DNA from: Atrichornis clamosus
Lineage: Eukaryota; Chordata; Aves; Passeriformes; Menuridae
Direction of reading: 5' to 3'
Length of the DNA: 64,000 nt
NCBI GenBank assembly: GCA_013400975.1
Contig: WBMZ01011883.1
Coordinates: forward strand, 1 to 64,000
In this document: positions 36,801 to 48,850 of the stretch, piece by piece
Layout of the letters: each line of letters starts with the position of its first letter
How positions within the stretch are numbered: the stretch's first letter is position 1
The notes under the pieces: model-generated
Databases searched by the model: none
What the model saw: the letters and a program-made list of their open reading frames with translations, nothing else
What the model was told of the DNA's origin: nothing
Program-made: the position numbers and the translations under genes

Positions 36801-39800
36801 CTGTACCTGCTCTGCTCCGAATAAATCTGCATATCAGCTGCTTCCATGAATGAAAAATGCATGTGCCAGTAAATCCGGGGTGAAATAATACATCTGTTGT
36901 CAGCAGCCTTTTCCTTTTTTTTGCTTTTCTCTTCCACAAGTTTCATTAAGAAGAGACACATCAGCTGTGATAAAGTTGACACCACCAGTTCAGTAATTGT
37001 CCCTGACGCTTCCCTGTTGCTTTGACGATGGATCGCTGCAGAAACACCCGCCCCAGGCAGGCAGGGAGGGGTAAAGTCACCTCTTCGGCTCATTCTGGGA
37101 GAAAACAAGGAGGCTGCAGAGGCCATGGCCTGGAGTGTCCCCAGGCTGTGGAGAGAATGGGGACACAGGGGTGGCAGGGGTGTCCCAGGACCCTGTGAGG
37201 TGCCAGCGATGGATTCGGGTCCTGCAGGGCTCCCGATGGCCTTCGTCTGAAAGAGAGCAGGAATGAGGCTGATCCTGGGCAGACACATCAAGGATCCTGC
37301 GGGCAAAGTGAGCCCCCTCAAGGGATAATCCCAGCCCCAGCTTCACCTTCATCCACCTGCATCACCCAGCCCTTCTCCAGATCAGGAGCTGGGCAAACCC
37401 AAAACAGGTTTGGGTCCGGTGCACTCAGGCCGCCTGCATCCCCAGTGGAAGGGCTCCACGGTGTGAAGGACGCAGAGGGACCCAGTGCTTGGTCCCCACT
37501 CACATCTCAGATGATTTCAGCCCTCCCGTGGGCAAGGCAAAGCCAGCTCCCCTCGGCATCACCTCGGGACGCCTGGAGAAGCCAGGTGGGACAGTGCCAG
37601 TGCCAGGGCCCCCCACCTCTGCGTGAGCCCTGTCCCCACGCCGTCCCATCCTCTCCCTGCCTGGCCCACGATCAGGTTGGCAGCTTGCAACACACCCGAG
37701 CATGCTGCAAAGAGGCAACAGCTGCTTCCCGCTGGCCCAGATCGAAGAGTTTAATTAAGGAGAAGATTTGGGGGAATAAAGGCGAAGATCTCTCCCAAAG
37801 CTGTAATTAAAGAAACTCAGGGTGGGGCGGGATGATGAGGAAGGACACGTCCTGCTGCCCATGGGGCTCGGTTCGGGAGGGCAGTGAAAGGGGAGTGGAG
37901 ACCCCCAGCAAGGCCCCGTGGGGCTGGCACAGCCCCCTCCCTGAGGGGAAGGATCCCCTAAATGCAGGTCACAGAAGCTGCTCTGCAGCCCTTTTTGGTC
38001 TTGGCTGAGGTCCCCCACAGAGCAAGCAGGCACTCCAGCCTACAGCAACCCCAGGTTCCTGATTCCACTCCAAGTTATGGCAAAGGTGAGGGTGAGGCAG
38101 GAGGGTCCTCACAGCACGAGGTCTTCGCCCTACTTCTCCCCCTCTGAGCCAAAAGGGGCCAGACCAGAGCCTGGGAAGCCATGCTGGCCTTTGGGAGGGA
38201 GGTGCAGTCACCAGGATCCCCAGAGCACTTTTGGGCTGCTTGCAGGGGTTCCTGAAAAGAGGCATAGCATAATATTTAAAAAAAAAAAAAAACAACAACC
38301 CTATGAAAAACACTGGGGCGAGAAGACAAGCTGGAGACACCACTGCCTGAGAAGTTCCACTGCCACCCCTACACCTCACACCAGCACAGCTCTGGGAGCC
38401 ACCAGCACCTCTGCATCCTCCTGGCTTACCCCAGGCTCCCAAAATTCCACCCAGCAGCGTTGCTGGTCACTCCAGCCCGGCTTTGCCGGGTCCCTCCCTG
38501 AGCCCGGAGCTGTGCAGAGCCAGCCCGGATCGATTCACGGCAGCTGCTGTGTGTTTACACAGCCATCAGGAGCCCCGTGAGGGCGGCAGGCACAGAGCAT
38601 CCCTGGGGCTCCCGTTCCCAGCGATGGGGCAGCTACACCAGACAAACACCTCCTGCCGCAGCCTGGGCTCCCCAGGACCCAGGGACACTGCACAGTCGCG
38701 TCCTGGGGGACACTCGGCCTCATTCATCAGCTCCTCATTGCCGGCACGGAGCGGGACCTGTTGAGGCAGTGATACTCTGCAGGGCCTGTGCAGAGGGTCA
38801 CGATGACCTGGGAAATGCTTATTAATTGCCTCACTTAGGGAAGCAGCGATGCTTGGAGCAGCCACACGCACTTCGTGGCGTTTGGGGCAGCTTCAGACCC
38901 GAGGCAGAGCTTTTGTCTGAAACCTTGGGGTTTATTTATGAAATCTCAGCTTCAATGAGAAGAAAGGAGCGTGTCGTTCGAGAAGAGACAAGCGGCCCTG
39001 AGCGGGGATCGACACTGAGGAAAACACAGCTGATATCAAGGTAGCAGCTTCGGTTCGTCAAGGTTCCTGTCTCCTCCACCCCGAGCTGCTCCGAGATGCA
39101 AATCAAGTGCAAAAGCCACCCCGGCTCCTCTCAGCCCCCTGCCCACGTGCCTGCAGCACCCGGCGTGTGGAAATAAACAGCCTGTTCCAGCTCCGCTTGG
39201 TATTTCCAGAAAGGTTAACGCAGCATGAGAGGGGCCGGAGCTCGCGGGGCTGGAAAGGCTCCCGGCAAACCCGCCGGGGGACCGGGGCTCCCCGCGGGGC
39301 AGGTGGCCTCCCGGGTCACCCCCCGAGCCTTCACGTCAAGCTTTGATATTTTCAGGCTTTGCACTGCTAAGGCGTCCTTCTCCCACCCCCACGTTCCCCC
39401 CACCAGCATTCCAGCCCTTGAAAAATCAATAGGAATTTCAAGCTGAGAGGGAAGCCTGGAGGTTCGGGTTCGCTGGGCAAGCCAGGAGTTTTCCCCATGC
39501 TCTGGGGCTCCAGCAGAAAATCACCCCAGTTTTCCAGCACCCCATCGATGGGGAGGTGCTGTCAGTCCTGTGCAATTCCCAGGGGATGGAGCAGCAAAGC
39601 AGCTGCACATGGACCAGTCGCACAACTCGCTCCATAAATACGCACACTTTGGGGCTGGATTTGCAAACCAGGCTGCTGGGACAGACTGAAAATGCTTGGA
39701 GATGCTTTATCCAAGCCAGCGGTGAAAACAGAGCAAAACATAGAAACTCATATCCGGGGATGACCAATTATCAGGGGGAAAAGGCAGGGTACACCTGGAT

Positions 39801-40439
39801 ACCTGTGGTTAAACCAGAGTTTGATCTCCCCTCACCCCAAAACAAGCCACCTACGCTTCTGTTTGGAGAGGAGAGCTGGACACATCCCAGCAGCTCATCA
39901 GGGGCAGCAAAGACCTTCTCCACCCAATGCACCTCTCTTAAACCCTTCCCTCCCTGCTGGGCTGCACTGGTCCCTCTGTGTGCCAGCTGAAACGATGTTA
40001 GAGCCTCTGGCTGGGCCAGGAAAGGCTGATCCGTATTCCTGAGGTTTCATTGCTATTCTGCAGCTTCAGCTCATTAGTGCTGAGGTGCTACGAGAGCGTT
40101 GGAAGTTTCTGGGTGAGGCAGCTCTTAGGGGAGGATTGAACACGTCTCGTACAAACCCCTGGCCTGCGTGAACTCGCTAATTTGCACTATCGATCTAGAA
40201 GGCGCCCACAGGCCACCTGAACGGAGAAAAAAAACCCTGTCCTAGATACGAGCTCAGCCACCGTCAGGAAAAAAAGAAAAAAAAAAAGAAAAATTAAGCA
40301 AAATAAATAACCTGCAGCCCCAGAAAACTGGCTGCATCATCACACCCCCTGCTAATCCATTAGCCAGCCCTCCTCCGCACACGGCTCTTAGGAACAGCGT
40401 GAGCTCCAGCTCAGGAGCTCCTGGAGAGAACCACCACAG

Positions 40440-40715
40440 AACAGAAACACAGAGTAGTTTGGGTTGGAAGGGGCCTTAAAGATCATCCCGTTCCAACCCC
40501 CTGCCAGAAGCAAGGACACCTTCCACCAGGTTGCTCCAAGCCCTGTCCAACGTGGCCTTGAATACTTGCAGGGATGGGGCAGCCACAGCTTCTCTGGGCA
40601 CCCTGTGCCAGGGCCTCACCACCCTCACAGGGAAGAATTTCTTACATGTATTGAACCTAAATTTCCCCCCTTTCAACCCATTATTCCTTGTCCTGCCACT
40701 ACAGTTGCTGGTGAA
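40440..40715 (-). mobile_element. CR1 LINE 3' fragment (longest in window)
   Basis: The minus strand carries the CR1 3' end: AGGGTGGTGAGGCCCTGGCA, AGAAGCTGTGGCTGCCCCAT and AAGGCCACGTTGGACAGGGC. It extends further 5' than the other copies, into the CR1 segment ending the ORF2/3' UTR region. About 275 bp, 5'-truncated and decayed. Confidence 0.92.
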
Positions 40716-41536
40716 CCAGCCCTGCAAGGGACCAGTATGACCAGTACAAACTGCTCCCAGCACGTGTTCTCAGCACAGGGCAGCAAAAGCAGTTGGCCCT
40801 TCATCTGAGGAGGGCTCAGCTGCTGCAGCCCTGATGGTCCCCATGTCCTCTCCCTGCGTTGGATGAGCTGAGTTTTCCCTTCTCTGCAGCGGGAGCTGTG
40901 TCCTTCTCGCCCAGGTTTGGGCACTGCCTGTTCACACCTCGTGACATTCCCGTGGGGAAGTCGCCAGGCAGAAATAACCTCTTTTTGCCTCTGTTTGAGA
41001 CAAATGGGGGGGAAAAAAACACCTTTTCTCCTAATAAGGGAACTCAACGTGATGAATTTTCCACTTCTCCTGAAGTTCTTCCCTCGGAGGCACTGATGCA
41101 TTTTTAATGGTCTCGTTGTAGCTATTAAGCTGGTAATTGGAACAGAGCAGTCTCCAGCTCCCGGCAGGTTGAGGCCCCTCCAAGCGTGTCCCCACACCAC
41201 ACGGGTGGGTGTTCCCGGGGTCCCTGCTCCCCCCAGCATCACTGACTCCCCTCGGCCCCGTCTCCGGGCAGACAGAGCATCTCGACCAAGATCCCGGTGT
41301 TTGACGGACACGACCTGATCCTGCCTGGAGAGCGCTGACAGGGAAAAATATGTGGGAGGGGAGCTGTTTCCTTGCTCCCTGTCCCCCCGCCAATAACACA
41401 CAAACCTCGCCCAAATCTGCAGCTCCGCCGCCCGTGGGGACGGTGTCCCGGACCCCCCTGCCCTAATCCCCGCACCCCCGAGAGAGGGCTGCGAGCTGCT
41501 GAGGAGGGGATCACAGCAGGTTGGGGTGGAAAGGCG

Positions 41537-41990
41537 CATCCCGCCGTGTCTCGCAGTCGGTCCCGGCTCATCCCGCGGGGCCGGCTCATCCCGCCATGTC
41601 CCGGCACATCCCGCCTTGTCCCAGCTCATCCCGTCGGGTCCCGCACATCCCGCCATGTCCCGGCTCATCCCGCCGGGTCCCTGTTCATCCCGCCTTGTCC
41701 CGGCAGATCCCGCCGGGCCCCGCACATCCCGCCTTGTCCCGCCCCTCCCGCCCTGTCCCCCCCCTCCCCCCTGGGCCCCGCCCCTCGCGCNNNNNNNNNN
41801 NNNNNNNNNNNNNNNCATCCCGCCTTGTCCCGGCACATCCCGCCTTGTCCCGCACATCCCGCCTTGTCCCCGCACATCCCGCCTTGTCCCGCACATCCCG
41901 CCTTGTCCCGCACATCCCGCCTTGTCCCCGCACATCCCGCCTTGTCCCGCACATCCCGCCTTGTCCCGGCACACTCCGCCGGGTCCCGCG
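41537..41990. repeat. GC-rich 19-20 bp minisatellite
   Basis: The unit on the plus strand is CACATCCCGCCTTGTCCCG, with an extra C or G in some copies. About nine nearly identical units lie right of the gap and about a dozen more variable ones left of it, with GGG/AAG-type and CT/CA substitutions. On the minus strand each unit carries two GGG runs. It sits 350 bp beyond the proposed MAP2K3 poly(A) site. Long shadow reading frames (CAGQGGMCGDKAG-type) arise from it and are not genes. Confidence 0.95.
41791..41815. other. Assembly gap (25 N)
   Basis: Run of 25 undetermined bases inside the minisatellite. Its true length is unknown; a collapsed array is likely. Confidence 1.
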
Positions 41991-42364
41991 CCGGGCGCTG
42001 CCTCCCCCTCGCGGCCGCGGGCAGCGCCTGCTGCCCCGGGACCCCCGACTCGAGGGGATCCCCAGCCCCTGGTGAGCCCCCCACTGCCCCAGGAACCCAC
42101 TCCCCCACCGTCCTGCCCGGCCGGACGAGAAGCAGAACCCTGGGTACCCCGCAGCAGCGCTCCCGGGGGATGGATGCTCCAGGGATCCCACTTCTGGGAT
42201 GCTCCTTTGGGGGTCCCGGGTAGTATAATCCCCACATCAGGAGCAGCACCACTCCACAATAAAAGGAAAAAGCAGGATCCTCCTCCAAGCTGCCGCCCCA
42301 AATAGCCCAATGCTGATGCTCAAACAGCAACAAGAAGCAACAAGAAGTGGGTTTTAAGGTGAAT

Positions 42365-42370
42365 TTTATT
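42365..42370 (-). terminator. Poly(A) signal AATAAA, probable distal end of MAP2K3
   Basis: Reads AATAAA on the minus strand. It is followed after about 20 bases by a GU/U-rich stretch (about 42,310-42,345, repeated TTCTTGTTGC), the usual layout of a cleavage site. It is the first canonical hexamer I found downstream of the stop codon. Confidence 0.65.
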
Positions 42371-43860
42371 GGAGACAAGGACAGGGTTTGAGGGGTACAG
42401 ACCATTCCCAAAAGTACAAGGAGAGAGGGGCTTCCAATGCGAGTCAAACTCCTCGTCCACCTTAAAGCCAAGCTGGTTCCCCACAGGAACGGCCATCGCA
42501 GAGGGAACAGGGCAGGACAGGGAAGCATGGATTGAAAGAGGGACATGGGATTTGGACAGGTAAGACCCCTGTTGAATGAAGCTGAGCACGTGGCACAGGG
42601 AGCTGCTGTGTTTGCCTCCTCAAAGCCTCAATTCATCCACAGGGGCCCAAGCCCACCCCAGGGCCATCTCCCTGTGTTTAAAAGGGCAGATGTTTCCTTC
42701 CCTCAAAATACAGGAATCAGGACTTTCTCCAGGGGGAGAAATGCAGAAAAAAATTTAAAAGCATGCAAAAAAACCCCAAACACCATTCCCCAAAGCACCA
42801 AAAAAAGGTGAGATAAAGGGGAAAGGGGCTGAAATGAAGAGAGAAGGGAAAAAACCCAAAAGCACAACAGCAAAACAAAAATAATCCAAAGTAACCAACT
42901 ATGAAAAAAAATACAATTGTACATCTCAGCGGCAAAGCTGCCAAACCGAGGTGAGCGTCGGGTGGTTTGCAGAGCAGGATGAGGAGGAGGGAGACATGGA
43001 GAACATCAATCACTTCCTTATTTTCCATCCAGAGGTGGGCTGGGGGGTCAGGGTCAAACCAAAGCTGAACAGGGTTTGTGCAGCTCTCTCTGGGCTGGTT
43101 CTCTCAGGCTCTGGGGACTCAGGGAAGGGGATCAGTGGGACGACACAGGGAGAAGCCCAGTTGTGTGATGCCCCAGCACGGGGCCACTGGAAACAATTTG
43201 CCCCAAAGCAGCTTTCCCAGGAGCAGCTCGTGGGGATGGATGGTGTGGAGCACCCCAGTTCCCAGACAGGGTCCCCAGCACCACTTCAAACCCTGGACTG
43301 CAGGAGGCGGGAGCAATGAATTTAAGGGGACATCATTCTTCATTGGGGGGGTCCCTGAATGCTGGAAATTCACCCCGAAATCCAGACCTCCAGGGCATGA
43401 ATTTCAGGAATAACATTTTTTAAAGATTCAGTTAAAAAATAGATGCATTTCTTCTAAAAAAAAGTAATCTTAGGCCAGGGTGTTTTCTAGTGACCCCTTC
43501 CCCCACCTGCCCAAATTTAGCCAGAAAAACGCTATTCCACCAAATCTGCTGGCCACATAGACATTCACACATTCATCATTGATTTAAAAATATATAATAT
43601 ATATAGAGCACACATACACACACACAAATATATATTAGAAAAGAAAAAAAAAAAATCCTTCTGAAAAACTCAATTATTAAAAAAGAAACCCAAAATCCAC
43701 AGCCGGTGCGTTCATCCGTGATCGGGTACAGTAGAAGCCAGAAACCCCTCTCGCTCCCGAGGCTCCTCGGGCTGGGAGCTTGGGGAAACACATCAGGTTT
43801 TCACAGTGGATTTGTCAGCGGAGAAGGAACTGCTCCTCCCTCCTCCCACACAGAAGGGCT

Positions 43861-43866
43861 TTTAAT
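43861..43866 (-). terminator. Possible proximal poly(A) signal ATTAAA in MAP2K3
   Basis: The common variant hexamer ATTAAA about 1.1 kb after the stop codon. A downstream GU-rich element is not obvious, so use is uncertain. Confidence 0.3.
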
Positions 43867-44900
43867 TTATAGCGCGTTAGATTAAAACGAGGAAACACGT
43901 TACGAAGTCCATTATATATAGACATCAAATGTACAACTGTGGGCAGCCCCGGGCCAGTCACTGGGGGTCGGCTCCTGCTGACACCTGGAGGGGTTGGGGA
44001 CAGTTTGGGGCACGAGGGCTGCGAGTCCGGCCTCCCAAACGAGCGGGTGTCACAGTGCGAGGTCTTACATCAGCTCCGGGGTGGAAAGGAGATGGAGCAG
44101 CGTCTTCTCCGGGATTCAGGGGAGCTGGAGGCAGCCAGGGCTGCGGAAGGCGATGCCCGGAGCAGGGATGTGTCCTCCCAGCCCGGGGCTGGAGGGAAGA
44201 GAGGCAGCGTGGGGGAGCTGCTGTCTCTCCATCACCTTGTGCCCACGAGAGGGAAGGGATGGGTGCTGGATGAAGTCCCCTGGGCAGGCGTGGGGAGAGC
44301 GTGGGCTGCAGCTTGTGTCACAGTGGGCTCACGGAAAAATGCCTTTCCTTTATCCTCCCAAGGGAACTGCGCTGATTGAGGGAGAGGGACGCCTGACCTG
44401 GTGCTGCCTCAAAGGGTCCTTTGGATGTTAAGCCAGGCATTAAAGCAGCCCCTGGTGTGAAGAGCAGACCAGGGAGTCCCACAGCTCCTAAAGCTGTGTA
44501 GGTTCCTGGGGGCAGAGCCAGGCACAAAGGGCAGTCGAGCAAGACCAGACTCCAGGGAAGGGGCTTTGGGCAGGCAGGAGAGAGGAGTGGGACAAGCACA
44601 GAAGCACTGATTCTGTCTGTCTTCCCCAGGCAGCAAAGAAACAAAACCCCCGGTGCTGTGCACCAGGTGCTGGGAGGGGAGATGGCCTCTGGCACCCTCT
44701 GCCACGCAGGCACCACAGGCACAGTCCTCTCCCAGGAACTCCTGAGCCTTCCGTGTCCGTGGCTTAGCTGGAAAGGAGTTGGCTTCAAAAGGCTCATCCT
44801 GGGGGTTTCTTTCACAGGGCAAAAAGAAAAGAGATTGCAAGGCCAGATGGGGCCAGGGATGCCCCCGGGCCGGGGAGGTTCAATTTGTGCAAACCACCAC

Positions 44901-44922
44901 GAACATCGAACATCGAACATCG
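44901..44922. repeat. Three-copy heptamer repeat in the MAP2K3 3' UTR
   Basis: The plus strand reads AACATCG three times in a row, 60-80 bases after the stop codon. This is a simple short tandem duplication; no function is evident. Confidence 0.85.
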
Positions 44923-44979
44923 CCTGCTGCCTGCGGGGAAGCCGGTATGGAGGGACTGCACAAAGCTGGGAGCTGGGAA

Positions 44980-45063
44980 TTAGGAGTCTTCCCCGAGGAT
45001 CTCTGTCACGAAGGAGGCCATGTCAGTCTCTTTGGTGTCGTGCAAGGTAAAGAAAGGGTGTTC
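44980..45063 (-). CDS. MAP2K3: MAP2K3 coding segment 13 (residues 322-348 and stop)
   Basis: Reads EHPFFTLHDTKETDMASFVT and ends EILGEDS followed by TAA. Human MKK3 also ends EILGEDS. Acceptor TTGGCAG at phase 0. The stop codon occupies 44,980-44,982 and opens the 3' UTR. Confidence 0.97.
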   Translation of the reverse strand, partial: EHPFFTLHDTKETDMASFVTEILGEDS

Positions 45064-45501
45064 CTGCCAACGAGACCAAAGACCGTGTCAGCTGACACCC
45101 AAGGACCCAAGCGCAGACCCTGGGGGATGGCACAGCTGGGAGTGGACACCAACCTCCTCCCCAGGCTCCCATGGACACCATTCTTCAGCTAAAAGAGGAA
45201 CTTTGGCATTTCTAAGTTCAGCCCCAGCAGGACACCCCACCTTGGCAGCTGCACTACCATCCTTTGAGGTCTAAACTTTCCAAGAGTAGACAGGACAGAG
45301 GGAAGAAACACCTAGAAACCCTGACCTTAACACCCACAAAATCAGCACACCCTTCCACCTCAGACACACTACACCCATCCCACTCCATGCCTGAGAAACC
45401 TCCTCCATGCTCTCCCATTTCCCTAGGACCTGCTGGATCACTGATTTGACTTTTTAAAAATGCTTTGGGATGAGGACCAGCAGGAACAGCACTGCACTTA
45501 C

Positions 45502-45547
45502 CATAAGTTCTAAATAGTTCATTCGCTCAGCTGGGTTCTTCCTTAAG
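45502..45547 (-). CDS. MAP2K3: MAP2K3 coding segment 12 (residues 306-321)
   Basis: A 46-base exon completing Cys306 and reading LRKNPAERMNYLELM; the RKNPAERM stretch is specific to MKK3 (MKK6 has KKNSKERP). It lies within the C-terminal region that docks MAP3Ks (DVD site). Acceptor CTTCCAG, donor GTAAGTG. Confidence 0.97.
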
Positions 45548-46280
45548 CTGGAAGGAAAAAAAAACCGTGAGAGTAAAGCCGTAGGATCTTTTGCTCTACA
45601 TGGTCTGTCACAAGGGATCTCCCCTTCCCAACCAACATGAAATGCTCCTTGTGGGCTGCACCCAGCCCTCTCCCTCCATTGCTGAGCAGGCCTGAACCAC
45701 CAGCAAAGCAGCCAGGCAGGTAACTGGGACAGGGCAACACTCAGTGTTTTGCCACAAAAAGCACAAGCCAAGCAGCTCTGCAGCCTGCCCCACACAGACC
45801 AGAACAACTGGGGAGCAGAGGAGATGGTTTCCCAGCACCTGCAGCGTGGGCCCACCTCTGCCTGGCAGCTCCAAGCAGCACCCAGGGAGCCGGGGACACC
45901 CCGGGGCGAGCAGGGGACACCCCGGGGGGAGCAGCTTCCCACAAAACCACAGAGCAGCTTTCACCCAGAGGCTGCCAGGGGTTCATTCTGGTTTCACTGC
46001 CACTTTGCCAGAAAACACCAACATTTCAGCTGCAGTGGCAGGAAAAGGGGAAGAGAAACGTCTGCACCTTCCAACCAGCCTGGGTGAGTCAGGCCAAGAG
46101 CAAAACCAGTTTGGGCAGCGCTTCCTTCCGTGCTGAGCACCAGCCCTGGGACGGCCAGGAGGGGAGAAACGGGCTCCCAGAGCACAGCAAACCCAGCCCC
46201 ACGCTTCACCGTGACCCCCAGGGCTCAGGGCTCCTGGTCAGCCAGGCTGGGAGAGCCCCCAGGCCCTGCTGGAGCCTCAC

Positions 46281-46420
46281 CACTGCGCTGTGAAGTCCAC
46301 GAACTCCTTGGAGAAGCGGTCGGGCGGCAGCTGGGGCGAGGGCTCCTCCACCACCTGCTTGAGCTGCTGGAAGGGGGTCCCCCAGGATTCATACGGGAAG
46401 CGGAGAATGGCCAGTTCAAT
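46281..46420 (-). CDS. MAP2K3: MAP2K3 coding segment 11 (residues 260-306)
   Basis: Reads IELAILRFPYESWGTPFQQL through the VVEEPSPQLPPDRF stretch to DFTAQ plus TG of a split Cys306. This is the C-lobe with the MAP2K-specific insert between helices F and G. Acceptor CCCCAG, donor GTGAGGC. Confidence 0.97.
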
Positions 46421-48168
46421 CTGGGGGTGGAGACAGGGCAACGTGAGACACAAACCAAGCACAAACCTGTCTGGCTCAGCCAGCTCAGATTCAAATGAAA
46501 ACTCTCCTTACAAACCATTTTCAATTTGGGTCATACCACTTTTTTTTTTTTTTTTTTTAAATACACAGACCCAGAGGCCAAAAATACTTCCTTTTGAGGC
46601 TGGTTCAGCATATTAATGCATTACAGGAAGCCACCAAAGATATGTAAAATGGGATTATTAAAAAAGATAATAATAACAGCACACAGTTTCTGCACTGGCT
46701 TCCAAAGTGCTCTGCTGGCCCTAAGGCAGCCTCTGGGCCTCAAGCTGGTACTGTAGGAGCTAAACACACAAAAAATCCACAAAACCAAGAAAAATTAAAT
46801 GCTAGAAGATCATTTTGCCAAAGCCACCTCAATTACTGGGTCCTTCCTACAAGTCACCTCTGTTCCATCCCTCATTCAAGCAGGAAAAAGCCTGTCACAG
46901 CTCTTGGGCAGTTTCCTCATGCCAAGGTTCAATTCCTGTCTCAAAATGGGCAACAGGACCTCCAGACCCGCCTGGTAGGGTATGATGGGATGGGAGGAAT
47001 AATAAGCCTGAAAGAACAGAGCAGGGACAGCGCCCAGTGCCCCTCCCTGCCTCTGGCTCAGGTTGGAGGAGTTCAGTTCCTGCTGCTGGAAAACTGAAGC
47101 CACCGGCCCAGGAAGGCCTGGAACAGCCCTGCAACACAATGGCCCAAAACCTGTCTGAAATCAATCCAACCCCTTCATAAACAAACAAAAATAAACCCCA
47201 AAAAACCCAAGAAGCCAGCCCAGGAGGAAGACACGAGAGGGAATCAGACAGATGGGGGTTCCACTCAGCTGCAGGCTGGCTGGCTTTCAGCAAGGTCCCC
47301 TCTCCCTTCCAGCTTTGGAAAGGGCTGGATATTCCATCATTCACAGTCTCCCATCCCACAGCTTCCTGCAGCTCAGGGCTGATGACATTTCCAGTCAGGC
47401 AGCCCAGCTCTGCACTGGCACGGGGACACCACGGAGAGGGGCTTGGGTTTGGCACTGTGGATGAGACCACGCTGGGAAGAGGGAATATTTGCCAGGACAC
47501 AGCACACACAAATGCAGGGATGCAGCGCCCAAAACAAAGGCCTGAAGCTAAGAGGACACAGGAAAAATTCCTGAAAATAATCCACCCTCAGAGAGACAGT
47601 CTCCTGGAAAGCAGGAGCTGTGTTTCTCGGGCAGCATCCCTTGGAGCCAACAGCTGGGATTTCCTTTGTCCTCTGGCGCCAGAGGATCTCAGCTGCTTTC
47701 TGCAAGATCTGTTTCTTGCAGGAGGCAGATAAACCATCCCGAGCAGCTGCAGTTTTGGAACTGAAAGTATTTCCCCTTCCTGTTGGCTGCTCTGAGCTAC
47801 CCCGCAGGCAGGATTTGCTGCAAACCACACACAGCAGCTCTCCCTGCAGCAGGGCTGGATCCCCCGGCAAGGCTCTGGTGAAGCAGGAAGGCTGTGCCCC
47901 AGCTCCAAAACCCTGCAGCACTGACCACCCCTCCAGCCAGCACACAGGGGACGGCACAGCAATTAAAGCCAGGCTCTTTAAACCCATTGTCATCCTGATA
48001 TTGCCTGCTGGGAGCCTGACTGAATTCCCTGGGTAATTAACCTCATGCCCCGAGCTCAAATTGAGTCCTGTTTGATGGGCACTGCTCACAGCAGGGCTAC
48101 AGCCCCACCAGCCCACACCCCATCCCAGCCCCAGGGCTGCAGATGCAGATCCCAGCCCTTGGCGTTAC
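46421..48168 (-). other. MAP2K3 intron 10
   Basis: 1.7 kb; T-run at about 46,542-46,558. No exon-like sequence or repeat family was recognised. The remaining introns (2, 5-9, 11, 12) are each under 0.8 kb and equally plain. Confidence 0.55.
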
Positions 48169-48246
48169 CATTGTGATCCCAAGGCTCCAGACATCCGACT
48201 TCACGTTGTAGCCCTTCTGGTTCAGCTCTGGGTTTATTCTTTCTGG
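48169..48246 (-). CDS. MAP2K3: MAP2K3 coding segment 10 (residues 234-259)
   Basis: A 78-base exon reading PERINPELNQKGYNVKSDVW then SLGITM. It completes the APE motif and covers helix F with the conserved structural Asp of SDVWSLG. The GYNVKSDV form is MKK3-like. Acceptor TTACAG, donor GTAACGC, phase 0 at both ends. Confidence 0.97.
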
Positions 48247-48850
48247 CTGTAACAGCAAAATGGGAGATGTTACAACTCCTGCTTTCCCCGTGCAAACCCC
48301 ACCGAGCAAATCTCTGGCTCCGAAAGCCAGGCTGGGTGGGTTTCCCTGGCTCCTATCCCCATGGAGGCAAGGTCGGAGGCTAAATCTAGCACTGATGAAA
48401 GCCACATCTTGCTCCACACAACTCTCCCTCTTTGCAGGAGGGTGAGACTTGCACGATCCCTGCCCCAGGAGCACACGCTTCCCACACGGATGCCACAGAT
48501 GGCGAAGGGAAATTCACACTGACTTGAGGATGAAATGGAAGGATCCTGCCAAGAAAAGCCTCAGCATTTTCCATCCAACAAGGAGCAGCCTTTTCAACCA
48601 CCACAACCAGCACCAGCCAGTTTTTTATCCTTCTGCAAGTAGAAGGGGCAGAGAAAGAGTTGCTGTGGGAGTAACACAGAGAGCTGGGCTTACAGGGAGG
48701 GTAATCCCATCCTCGGGGGCTCTGCTGAGTCAGGGAGAGCAGAGAACTCTCAAGTGGCTTTTACCTTAGGGTGGGGGTGAACCAGACTGATTTCTGAGCA
48801 CTCAGAGCCCCTTGCAGTCAGGGCTGAGGGCTGCACAGGGTTGCACTTAC

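Larger units (their letters stand above)
23620..40430. other. Non-coding spacer with scattered CR1 fragments, no gene seen
   Basis: Apart from four CR1 tails in or at the edge of this stretch and the CCCAT array, no gene or RNA was recognised. The 35.39-36.01 kb part is distinctly AT-rich; CpG-rich sequence occurs at 38,450-39,330. Confidence 0.5.
42345..44979 (-). other. MAP2K3: MAP2K3 3' UTR (inferred extent)
   Basis: Everything between the stop codon and the first canonical minus-strand AATAAA that I found. It holds a seven-base tandem repeat near the stop (44,901-44,922), an ATTAAA variant signal at 43,861-43,866, a short TA/CA dinucleotide patch (about 43,590-43,635), and a U-rich stretch at about 42,720-42,930. 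I saw no intron. If the ATTAAA is used, the UTR would be about 1.1 kb instead of 2.6 kb. Confidence 0.6.

Noticed and set aside
41537..41990. CRISPR-like appearance of the 19-20 bp repeats
   Set aside because: Units are directly abutting with no unique spacers, in a vertebrate genome; it is a minisatellite.
40673..42310. 545-codon minus-strand frame rich in AGCAGQGG / DKAG repeats
   Set aside because: It runs through the minisatellite, the assembly gap and a CR1 fragment. The repeats come from translating the GC-rich array, and it has no recognisable domain.
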